In this document: positions 17,366-28,240 of the stretch, piece after piece
Layout: the number at the start of each line of letters is the position of its first letter
Position numbering within the stretch: position 1 is the stretch's first letter
Source: Polynucleobacter sp. AP-Sving-400A-A2
GTDB taxonomy: Bacteria; Pseudomonadota; Gammaproteobacteria; Burkholderiales; Burkholderiaceae
Reading direction: 5' to 3'
NCBI RefSeq assembly: GCF_018688155.1
Contig: NZ_CP061312.1
Location: 1,302,001-1,366,000, forward strand
Length of the DNA stretch: 64,000 nucleotides
Notes under the pieces: generated by a model
The model's database searches: none
What the model saw: the letters and a program-made list of their open reading frames with translations, nothing else
Told to the model about the DNA's origin: nothing
Made by a program: the position numbers and the translations under genes

Positions 17366-18292
17366 TTATAAAAACTCTTTGAGAGCAGCAAGACCGATGG
17401 CTGGCTGCTCTTCTTGCGGTAAGTGTCCAATATTAGGCAAGGATACTCTCTTAGCATTGGGCATCACCTTCAAATAATCATTGGAATTGGTAATAGGGAT
17501 AAAAGCATCTTTTTCACCCCAAAGTAATAATGTGGGCACCTTGATAGTTGCTAAAGAAGGAATTGGGTCTTGTAAAACCGTTTGCTGCATACGAGCCAAA
17601 ATTGCCCCCCTCACTCCTGGGGCTAGCATTAGATCGTAATAGCGATTTACCAAAGCATCATTTAATGTTTTTGGATTAGCGTAAGCTGGCTCTAGATTCA
17701 TCGCCAAAAAAGTTTTAGAAAAGAAGTAGCGATAAAGCTCAGCGATGGCGGGAACCTCCGTCTTTTTACCGTACTCCATTCCTGGGCTGGCATACCCATC
17801 TGGGGATATGAGTACCAACTTGGCAACTTGATCCGGGTAACGTGCAGCAAACTGCCAGGCAAACTTTCCGCCCATTGAATTACCAACCAGCACTACCTTC
17901 GGAATCTGCAATGCTTTTAAGAAGGCTTCGATGACTTCCACACTTCTCTGATCGGTATAGATTCCACTAGGGTCCTCACCCGTCAGAGCAAAGCCTGGTA
18001 AATCAAGGGAAATAACACGGTACTCACTACTTAAAGCCTCTGTCCAGGCATCCCAAGTCTGCAAGCTAGATCCGAAGCCGTGCAAAAATAAAATGGGGAC
18101 TGGATTTTTAGATGGTCCAGTGTCCTGATAATGAATATTGACTCCCAAGGCACTGACATAAGCAGTTTTAGGTGATCCATAGACTTTCTCCAACTCTGCT
18201 TTAGACTTGTCAGGAGTCCATAAATAGAGAGCAGCAAGAAATAGAAATGCCGTTATTACAACAGCAATAATCTTGAGTACTTTTAGATACAT
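17366..18292 (-). CDS. Membrane-anchored alpha/beta hydrolase upstream of bchO
   Basis: This 308-residue alpha/beta-fold hydrolase starts with an uncleaved hydrophobic anchor (residues 2-25, LKVLKIIAVVITAFLFLAAL) and is probably held at the membrane with its domain outside the cytoplasm. The catalytic set is visible: LFLHGFGSSLQTW, the nucleophile elbow GNSMGG, the acid in WGEKDAFIP and the histidine in NIGHLPQEE. It is separated from bchO by 3 bases and divergent from por with a 61-base gap, so it belongs to the photosynthesis cluster by position. Substrate unknown. It could act on pigment esters or lipids, or be a second BchO-like factor; none of these is shown by the sequence. Confidence 0.8.
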   Translation of the reverse strand: MYLKVLKIIAVVITAFLFLAALYLWTPDKSKAELEKVYGSPKTAYVSALGVNIHYQDTGPSKNPVPILFLHGFGSSLQTWDAWTEALSSEYRVISLDLPGFALTGEDPSGIYTDQRSVEVIEAFLKALQIPKVVLVGNSMGGKFAWQFAARYPDQVAKLVLISPDGYASPGMEYGKKTEVPAIAELYRYFFSKTFLAMNLEPAYANPKTLNDALVNRYYDLMLAPGVRGAILARMQQTVLQDPIPSLATIKVPTLLLWGEKDAFIPITNSNDYLKVMPNAKRVSLPNIGHLPQEEQPAIGLAALKEFL

Positions 18293-18353
18293 TGCGTCTA
18301 GCCTTAAAATGACAATAATTCATTATTACCAAAACTAAGACTGTAATAGAAAA

Positions 18354-19337
18354 ATGACCTCCACTACAACTCAACCGCTTGCAATTATTACCGGATCCTC
18401 ATCTGGTGTTGGTTTACATACTGCCAAGGCCCTTCTAGCCCGAAATTGGAGGCTAATACTGGCAGTCCGAGACCCAAAGAAAATGGAGTTGGTTGCCAAG
18501 GCCCATCAATTCGATTCAAGCCAATATGAAATCTGGCAACTGGACTTAGGCAATCTGGACAGCGTTCATGCATTTGTAAAGCGCTTTAATGATAGCGGTC
18601 AAAAACTCAATGCCTTGCTCTGCAATGCCGCAACCTACTTACCCCTCTTAAAAGAACCAGCACGCTCGCCTCAGGGATTTGAGATCAGCGTAGCTACGAA
18701 TTACTTTGGGCACTATGTATTAAGCAGAATGCTGCTAGAAAATCTCAAGAAAACGGCAGCAAAAGGTGAGCATGCTCGCCTTATAACTTTGGGAACTGTG
18801 ACGGCAAACTCAGAAGAATTCGGGGGCAAGGTCCCGATTCCAGCCCCTGCAGATATTGGCGCTCTAGAAGGCCTCATGGCTGGATTTAAGGCACCGATTG
18901 CCATGATCAATGGAAAGCCTTTTAAGCCAGGCAAAGCCTATAAAGACAGTAAGTTATGCAATATGATCATGAATCGAGAGTTGCAAAAAAGATATCACGC
19001 AAACACTGGGGTGATCTTCAATACCCTCTACCCTGGATGCGTAGCTGAGACGGCACTCTTTCGAGATACGCCCCCACTCTTCCAGAAAATATTTCCTTGG
19101 TTTCAGAAAAACATCACTAAAGGTTTTGTAAGTCAAGAACTGGCTGGCGAGCGTGTTGCTCAGGTAGTAGCAGATCCTCGCTTTACCCAATCCGGCGTTC
19201 ACTGGAGTTGGGGTAATCGTAACTCCGCTATCAGAGAGCCTTTTGCTCAAGAGCTCTCCATGAAGGCCAAGAGTGAAAAACTGAGCAAGGATCTTTGGGA
19301 AATTACAGCCAAGCTCGTTGGCATGCCCAGCGATTAA
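18354..19337 (+). CDS. por: Light-dependent protochlorophyllide oxidoreductase (LPOR)
   Basis: LPOR reduces the C17-C18 bond of protochlorophyllide with NADPH, driven by light, the same step as BchLNB. The 327-residue short-chain dehydrogenase has TGSSSGVG at 13-20, LCNAATY near 85, and Y196-K200 in [10 protein letters not shown], a form typical of LPOR rather than of general dehydrogenases. C229 (LYPGCVAET) corresponds to the conserved LPOR cysteine. [20 protein letters not shown] and GVHWSWGNR are also LPOR hallmarks. It lies directly next to bchLBN. No ribosome site is visible, and a possible -10 (TGTAAT, 18342-18347) lies so close that the mRNA may be leaderless. LPOR is best known from cyanobacteria and plants; its presence here implies lateral transfer. 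Confidence 0.93.
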   Translation: MTSTTTQPLAIITGSSSGVGLHTAKALLARNWRLILAVRDPKKMELVAKAHQFDSSQYEIWQLDLGNLDSVHAFVKRFNDSGQKLNALLCNAATYLPLLKEPARSPQGFEISVATNYFGHYVLSRMLLENLKKTAAKGEHARLITLGTVTANSEEFGGKVPIPAPADIGALEGLMAGFKAPIAMINGKPFKPGKAYKDSKLCNMIMNRELQKRYHANTGVIFNTLYPGCVAETALFRDTPPLFQKIFPWFQKNITKGFVSQELAGERVAQVVADPRFTQSGVHWSWGNRNSAIREPFAQELSMKAKSEKLSKDLWEITAKLVGMPSD

Positions 19338-19353
19338 ACAGCTAATAAGCTAT

Positions 19354-20271
<918 letters not shown>

Positions 20272-20298
20272 TCACTCTTCTCGACACGAGGTCGATAT

Positions 20299-23186
<2,888 letters not shown>

Positions 23187-23245
23187 TTAAAGCTGTGAAT
23201 CATGGGATTAATTTCAAAAAGGGTCAGGCAGCGAGAAAATAGTTA

Positions 23246-23263
23246 TGTAACAAATATCTTACA
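23246..23263. promoter_or_regulatory. CrtJ/PpsR-type operator upstream of bchN
   Basis: TGTAA (23246-23250) and TTACA (23259-23263) form a perfect 5-bp inverted repeat with the TGT-N12-ACA spacing. It lies 99-116 bases before the bchN start. On the minus strand it overlaps a TTGTGT that could be a weak -35, but no convincing -10 was found. The remaining bases of the 261-base gap to the next gene hold a terminator and nothing else recognisable. Confidence 0.7.
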
Positions 23264-23353
23264 CAATAAAAGCTTCTAAAGAGCTATTAGATATAAGTGT
23301 TTATACCCATCAATTAACCAAGATCAAGAAATGACTTATTCACGAATCCAATG

Positions 23354-23389
23354 AAAAACCCCCAAATACTGGAGCATTTAGGGGTTTTT
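23354..23389 (-). terminator. Rho-independent terminator after the small membrane gene
   Basis: Arms aaaaacccc (23354-23362) and ggggttttt (23381-23389) enclose a further partly paired stretch, caaat/attta. On the minus strand the hairpin ends in a T-run, and it lies 20 bases after the stop of the gene at 23409-23612. It separates that transcript from the bchNBL operon and probably works in both directions. Confidence 0.8.
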
Positions 23390-23408
23390 ACTACCTAAGA
23401 GTAGAGCC

Positions 23409-23612
23409 TTATCTTTGTGACTTTAGTAATGCCTTGAACGTCAGGACACTCAGAGCAATTGCAATGCCTAGCGACACTAAAAACATGGCAAATTTGGATT
23501 GGGTCTGACCTGTAGGGAAGATCAGATAGAAGGCAACAGTAATGCTGACCACCATTCCAAAAAATCCCGCTATCTTGGAAATCCGATCTCTCATGTCGTG
23601 AAATTTAAACAT
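23409..23612 (-). CDS. Small two-span membrane protein, unknown
   Basis: I do not recognise this 67-residue protein. After a charged N-terminus (MFKFHDMRDRISK) it has two hydrophobic segments (about 13-32 and 39-60) separated by a short polar loop with TGQTQSK, and it ends in KALLKSQR. I chose the ATG at 23612 because the AAAGG site lies 9 bases before it, while an ATG three codons earlier abuts that site. A good terminator follows the stop and supports a genuine transcript. It sits at the edge of the photosynthesis cluster; a link to photosynthesis is not shown. Confidence 0.6.
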   Translation of the reverse strand: MFKFHDMRDRISKIAGFFGMVVSITVAFYLIFPTGQTQSKFAMFLVSLGIAIALSVLTFKALLKSQR

Positions 23613-23690
23613 ACTCAGCATCCTTTCAGGTTTTATAACTTTTATACAAAAAATTATTGAATAATTATTTTTTGGATAGTTGTGAAAACT

Positions 23691-24713
23691 TTAAACTGCG
23701 TCTTTGCTTGAGTCAACATTACTAGGGTATACCCTTGGCCTAATAGTTGATTTCTCTATCTCAAGCATGCCGTCTTCCATGGCATGACACGGCTCATAAG
23801 CAAATTGATCTTTGGCCTTTTGAATGGAGACAGAAAAAGGATGCGCCATTAAGTGCACCATTTCTCGAATTAAGGGAGGCTCACCACGAAGTGGCAAGTA
23901 TTTCCAGCCATTTTCTGTAAAACGCGCAAGGGGTCGGGCAAAGGAACGGGGTATGGACAAGGTTGGCACCTTGTAATGACCCGCTTTCAGTCTCATGCTC
24001 ATCCATTGCCTAAATTGCATTGGCGGTCCATCGCTGATAAAAAAACTTTCTTGATTTGAGTTCGACAACAGCGCTTTTTTAACCGCTTCACAAAGATTTT
24101 GAATATAGCAAGTTGAGAAGAGGTAATCACCTTGATCAAACCAGCCAAATTTATTGAGATCTGCAGCTTTGCCTAAGATCTGATCAACGACGTCGCCTTT
24201 ACCCCAAATAGTTGCGGGCCTCAGACTCAGAGTACGAAAAGTCTCATCACCGGCTTGAAGAACCCACTGCTCTGCTTGCGACTTACTATGGCTATAAGGA
24301 AAGTTTTGTAATGATGGCAAAGCTCGAGATTCTGCAATGTTCAGATTTTGACCCAATGGATTTTTAGCAATTGAAGCATCACTCATATAAATCAACTGCT
24401 TAATACCCGCCCGCCTTGATGACTCTAGAATATTTTTCGTCATGAAAACGTTAGTCTCTAGTAATGATTTTTCTGAATTCCACAACTTCATCTCTGCTGC
24501 GCAATGAATTACAACATCTAAACCATGAAGCCTCTTTGATAAACCCTCCACATCATTCAGGCTTCCTGACCAAACCTCAGGATTGGAGTGAGATTCACTA
24601 TTGATAGCTTGAGGTGCACGAAAGTGGCATACAAGCTCATGCCCCTCTGAAGTCAAAGACTCAATCAAATGACTGCCTACGAAACCACTAGCTCCAGTCA
24701 AGAAGATCTTCAT
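23691..24713 (-). CDS. NAD(P)-dependent epimerase/3-beta-hydroxysteroid dehydrogenase-type protein
   Basis: An extended short-chain dehydrogenase of 340 residues. It has the N-terminal dinucleotide motif TGASGFVGSHL at about 7-17, IHCAAEMKLW near 70, the catalytic YSHSK (Tyr and Lys) near 140-145 and LRPATIWGKGD near 165. The closest general type is the 3-beta-HSD/NAD-dependent epimerase family acting on sugars, sterols or isoprenoids. The substrate cannot be read from the sequence. Its ATG overlaps the stop of the upstream small membrane gene as ATGA, so the two form a coupled pair. The gene for an ABC exporter is divergent from that pair. A hopanoid, carotenoid or glycolipid role is possible but unsupported. 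Confidence 0.8.
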   Translation of the reverse strand: MKIFLTGASGFVGSHLIESLTSEGHELVCHFRAPQAINSESHSNPEVWSGSLNDVEGLSKRLHGLDVVIHCAAEMKLWNSEKSLLETNVFMTKNILESSRRAGIKQLIYMSDASIAKNPLGQNLNIAESRALPSLQNFPYSHSKSQAEQWVLQAGDETFRTLSLRPATIWGKGDVVDQILGKAADLNKFGWFDQGDYLFSTCYIQNLCEAVKKALLSNSNQESFFISDGPPMQFRQWMSMRLKAGHYKVPTLSIPRSFARPLARFTENGWKYLPLRGEPPLIREMVHLMAHPFSVSIQKAKDQFAYEPCHAMEDGMLEIEKSTIRPRVYPSNVDSSKDAV

Positions 24714-24961
24714 TTGCTAAACAGTTGGGCAAGAGATAATGCAGATCTTCCGTAGTAATAAGCGGTGGCTAGCAATACCTTTGGAGAGAGTGCGATTATT
24801 GAAATAAGCAATACGATGTAGAAGGACCAATGCTCAGTAGACCCATAGGCACTAAATATAATGAGTCCCAGAAAAATGAGTCTACGCACTTGACCTCGAG
24901 GTAGCCAGGGACTTCTTTTGTAGAGGGGCTCTTTATGAGTTACGGAGCTTTCGCCTGTCAT
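24710..24961 (-). CDS. Small membrane protein coupled to the epimerase gene
   Basis: Unrecognised protein of 83 residues from the ATG at 24961 (MTGESSVTHKEPLYKRSPW); an in-frame TTG at 24991 would add ten residues. A basic stretch (RGQVRR) precedes one or two hydrophobic segments (about 31-65, LIFLGLIIFSAYG then FYIVLLISIIAL), and the C-terminus is weakly amphipathic. The AGGA upstream of the ATG is closer than ideal, so the start is uncertain. It overlaps the epimerase start by 4 bases, which argues it is translated. It is divergent from the ABC transporter gene with only 75 bases between. Confidence 0.6.
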   Translation of the reverse strand: MTGESSVTHKEPLYKRSPWLPRGQVRRLIFLGLIIFSAYGSTEHWSFYIVLLISIIALSPKVLLATAYYYGRSALSLAQLFSK

Positions 24962-25036
24962 CTTCCTGTGATCACTAAAAAACAAATTCAATCTAATCCA
25001 AGTGAACTATCATAGATAATTATTAGGGATTATTCA

Positions 25037-26809
25037 ATGACCAAGCAGAGCAACAATACAAATCCCCGTGGATTTCGCACCCTAGCAGCGCTACTCCCTT
25101 TTTTAAAGCCGTATAAAAAACAATTCGTCTTGGCTGTCTTTAGTTTGGTGCTTGCTGCAAGCGCCACCTTGGCCGTTCCCTTCTCTTTTAGACAAATCAT
25201 CGATTTGGGATTTAATACTAACAGCGGCAATCAAATCAATACCACTTTTTTAACGCTATTTATTGTTGCTGGCTTAGTCGCCTTAGGAACTTCTCTGCGT
25301 TTTTACATGGTGTCCTGGTTAGGCGAAAAAATTACGACTGATATTCGCTCGGCAGTTTATAGCCACGTCATCAGGCAGAGTCCAGAGTTCTTCGAGTCCA
25401 CTCATAGCGGTGAAATACTCTCACGCTTAAATACGGATACGATTCTGATTCAGACGCTCATTGGAACTAGCGTTTCAATGGCCATCAGAAATCTTCTTCT
25501 ATTGGCAGGTGGCTTAGTAATGATGTTTATTACCAGCCCTAAATTATCGGTACTGATTTTCGCTACGCTATTACTAACCATCATTCCAACTGTGATCATG
25601 GGTAGACGAGTGAGAAAGCTCTCTCGAAATTCACAAGATAAGATTGCCAATGCCTCTGCTTTGGCAAGTGAAAAGTTAAATGCGATACCGACAATTCAAT
25701 CTTTTACAAATGAAACAATAGAAATTAATCGTTTTAATCAATCAATTCATACCGCTCTTGATGCAGCCATTACCCGCACAAGGGCGAGATCCTTACTTAC
25801 ATTCGTAGCCATATTATTTGGCTTTACCAGTATTATTTTGGTGCTTTGGCTTGGTGCTTATGCAGTCATGGACAATCAAATCACTGCAGGAGAATTGTCT
25901 CAGTTTATTTTGTATGCCGTGATTGTCGCTGGAGCGATAGCAGGTATTTCTGAAGTCATCGGCGATACCCAAAGAGCAATTGGTGCAAGCGACCGCCTGC
26001 TAGAACTCTTAAATGTGAAGTCTTCGGTCCAAGCTCTTGCTAATGTGAAATCAATCCCCCAAGTCAATGCAGCTGGCATTGAAGTGCAAATAGACAATCT
26101 CAACTTTCACTATCCATCGAATCAAAATAGTGTTTTGACTGATCTATCCCTAGAGATTAAACCCGGTCAAAGAATTGCTATCGTAGGGCCATCAGGAGCG
26201 GGAAAGACTACCCTCTTCCAGCTATTGCAGCGCTTCTATGACCCCACTAGCGGAGAAATTCTTTTTAATGGAATCGATATTCGCAAGCTTGAGCTTGAGG
26301 CTCTGAGAAAGTTGATTGGCGTTGTTCCCCAAGATATTGTGATTTTTTCAGACAATGCCATGGAGAATATTCGTTTTGGCCGGATGGACGCGACTGATGA
26401 TGAAGTTCTAGCTGCCGCTCGTCTCGCCATAGCAGATGAATTTATTTCTAAACTCCCAGAGGGATATCAAACCTTCTTAGGTGATCGAGGTATCCGTTTA
26501 TCTGGGGGGCAAAAACAGCGGATTGCAATAGCACGAGTACTACTAAAGAATCCTGCCCTGTTACTCCTAGATGAAGCCACGAGCGCCTTAGATGCCGAGT
26601 CTGAATTACTCGTGCAGCGCGCGCTTGAGGCAGCAATGGATCATAGGACGACTATTGTGATTGCTCATCGGCTCTCCACCGTAAAGCAGGCGGACAAAAT
26701 TATCGTGTTGGAACATGGGCGGATCATTGAAACCGGTACCCATGCTGATTTAATTGAACGAAGTGGGCTTTATGCTCGTCTAGCTAAACTTCAATTTACT
26801 GATCGATAA
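25037..26809 (+). CDS. MsbA-like ABC exporter (fused permease and ATPase)
   Basis: A 590-residue half-transporter that should work as a homodimer in the inner membrane. The N-terminal half has six membrane helices (about residues 25-310). The C-terminal ATPase has Walker A GPSGAGKTT, Q-loop VVPQDIVIFS, signature LSGGQKQRIAIA, Walker B LLLLDEATSALD and the H-loop IVIAHRLSTV, all intact. It belongs to the lipid/drug exporter subfamily B and is MsbA-related, but the canonical MsbA cannot be distinguished from a paralogue here. The ATG at 25037 has AGGGA upstream. It is divergent from the small-protein/epimerase pair. Substrate unknown; lipid or a hydrophobic compound is most likely. Confidence 0.85.
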   Translation: MTKQSNNTNPRGFRTLAALLPFLKPYKKQFVLAVFSLVLAASATLAVPFSFRQIIDLGFNTNSGNQINTTFLTLFIVAGLVALGTSLRFYMVSWLGEKITTDIRSAVYSHVIRQSPEFFESTHSGEILSRLNTDTILIQTLIGTSVSMAIRNLLLLAGGLVMMFITSPKLSVLIFATLLLTIIPTVIMGRRVRKLSRNSQDKIANASALASEKLNAIPTIQSFTNETIEINRFNQSIHTALDAAITRTRARSLLTFVAILFGFTSIILVLWLGAYAVMDNQITAGELSQFILYAVIVAGAIAGISEVIGDTQRAIGASDRLLELLNVKSSVQALANVKSIPQVNAAGIEVQIDNLNFHYPSNQNSVLTDLSLEIKPGQRIAIVGPSGAGKTTLFQLLQRFYDPTSGEILFNGIDIRKLELEALRKLIGVVPQDIVIFSDNAMENIRFGRMDATDDEVLAAARLAIADEFISKLPEGYQTFLGDRGIRLSGGQKQRIAIARVLLKNPALLLLDEATSALDAESELLVQRALEAAMDHRTTIVIAHRLSTVKQADKIIVLEHGRIIETGTHADLIERSGLYARLAKLQFTDR

Positions 26810-26977
26810 CTGAATATCCCCCTGGGAATGCATTGGGGAGTTGAGAACTCCATAGACCCCTAGGGTTTATACGGATGATTAGAGTAAACACTAGTTAACG
26901 AAAAAATTATTGGCATTTAGGCTTATTGTTTAAATAGCACTCCGACAGTAGTTGACTAGTAAAACTGAAAATACTCC

Positions 26978-27925
26978 ATGCTTTCTTCAGACACCAATCA
27001 ATCTAAACAGATTTATTTAGCCCAGCCTAGAGGTTTTTGTGCTGGTGTTGAGAGGGCCATCACGATTGTTGAAGAAGCCTTAAAAAAATATGGCAGCCCT
27101 ATCTATGTCAGGCATGAGATTATTCACAACGCCTATGTTGTCAAAGATTTCGAGGCAAGAGGGGTTATTTTTGTCAACGATGTAGCAGAGGCACCCGAGG
27201 GGGCTATTCTGATCTTTAGCGCACATGGTGTAGCTAGAGCAGTTAAAAATGAAGCTCAATTTCGTAATCTAACCGTTTTTGATGCAACCTGCCCTTTGGT
27301 TTCAAAAGTGCATGCTGAGGTCATTCGCTTAAATGCGAGTGGCTACCAAATCATTATGATTGGCCATCTTGGACACCCTGAAGTTGAGGGGACGATGGGC
27401 CAAATTGATGCTCCGGTTCATCTCATAGAAAAAGTGGCTGATGTAGAAGGCTTAAGTTTTCAAGAAGGTGAATTACTCGCCTTCGTTACTCAAACCACTT
27501 TATCGGTAGACGAAACCTCTGAAATCACTGCCGCCCTGTTAGAGAAATATCCGCACATTCATGTACCTAAGAAACAGGATATTTGTTACGCTACCCAAAA
27601 TCGACAAGATGCTGTTAAAGCAATGCTGCCTTTGGTTGAGATCGTGATAGTTGTGGGCAGCCCAAGTAGTTCAAACTCCAAAAGACTTCAGGAATTATCC
27701 TTAAAGATGCGGGTTCCTGCGTTTTTAGTAGATGATCCACTAGAGATAAAACCAGAGTGGTTTGCTGGAGTGAACAATATCGGCATTACAGCCGGTGCAT
27801 CCGCTCCCGAAGAATTAACAGCAAAAGTGATCAAAGCCATCAAAACGCTTTCCAAAGGTGTGGTGCTACCCATGAAAGGCATCGCTGAAAACATCAACTT
27901 TTCTTTGCCTAAGGGACTAGTTTAG
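26978..27925 (+). CDS. ispH: 4-hydroxy-3-methylbut-2-enyl diphosphate reductase
   Basis: IspH is the last enzyme of the MEP pathway; it makes IPP and DMAPP with a [4Fe-4S] cluster. The 315-residue protein has all three cluster cysteines: PRGFCAGVERA near residue 18, DATCPLVSKVH near 102 and DICYATQNRQDAV near 200. The HEIIHN, GHLGHPEVEGT and GSPSSSNSKRL substrate-binding segments are also present. It lies 168 bases after the ABC exporter gene, and no ribosome site is evident. Placement beside carotenoid and bacteriochlorophyll genes suggests it could be an extra copy supplying isoprenoid precursors; whether another ispH exists in the genome cannot be seen. Confidence 0.95.
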   Translation: MLSSDTNQSKQIYLAQPRGFCAGVERAITIVEEALKKYGSPIYVRHEIIHNAYVVKDFEARGVIFVNDVAEAPEGAILIFSAHGVARAVKNEAQFRNLTVFDATCPLVSKVHAEVIRLNASGYQIIMIGHLGHPEVEGTMGQIDAPVHLIEKVADVEGLSFQEGELLAFVTQTTLSVDETSEITAALLEKYPHIHVPKKQDICYATQNRQDAVKAMLPLVEIVIVVGSPSSSNSKRLQELSLKMRVPAFLVDDPLEIKPEWFAGVNNIGITAGASAPEELTAKVIKAIKTLSKGVVLPMKGIAENINFSLPKGLV

Positions 27926-27978
27926 ACGCTCCGCTTGATTTCTATTTCTAGAAAATAAAATACGTCCAATACTGAGAA

Positions 27979-28140
27979 CTATTTATTCCAGCTTTTGAAA
28001 AAAGAGCTTGATACGGTAGCTAAGAAATAGCATGCCATGCCAATAATGAAGATGTAATACTCGCCAGTATTGAAAAATAGCACTAAGCCTATGATCGTTA
28101 TACCGAGAGAAAGAACGCTGAGTATTGTTTTAACAAACAT
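27979..28140 (-). CDS. Predicted 53-residue membrane protein in the ispH-gltB-like gap
   Basis: The 315-base gap between ispH and the next gene contains a short open frame read directly from the minus strand: ATG at 28140, TAG at 27979. The product starts MFVKTILSVLSLGIT, has two hydrophobic segments (about 4-23 and 29-44) and ends FFKSWNK. An AGGA site lies 7 bases before the ATG. Size and two-span design resemble the other small membrane genes flanking this cluster, but no sequence family is recognised. The remainder of the gap shows nothing identifiable. Confidence 0.5.
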   Translation of the reverse strand: MFVKTILSVLSLGITIIGLVLFFNTGEYYIFIIGMACYFLATVSSSFFKSWNK

Positions 28141-28240
28141 ATTGATTCCTACAATTGAATTATTAATCTTTGCTTATATTAAGACAAAAAGGGATTTGGT
28201 GCTCTCAAGCTCAAATAGTGTGGCTGGAATTCACTAGGTC

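Noticed and set aside
26810..26977. Inverted repeat ggagtt-gag-aactcc and nearby G/C-rich repeats after the ABC exporter gene
   Set aside because: The stem is short and has no T-run; I could not assign it as a terminator or regulatory element.
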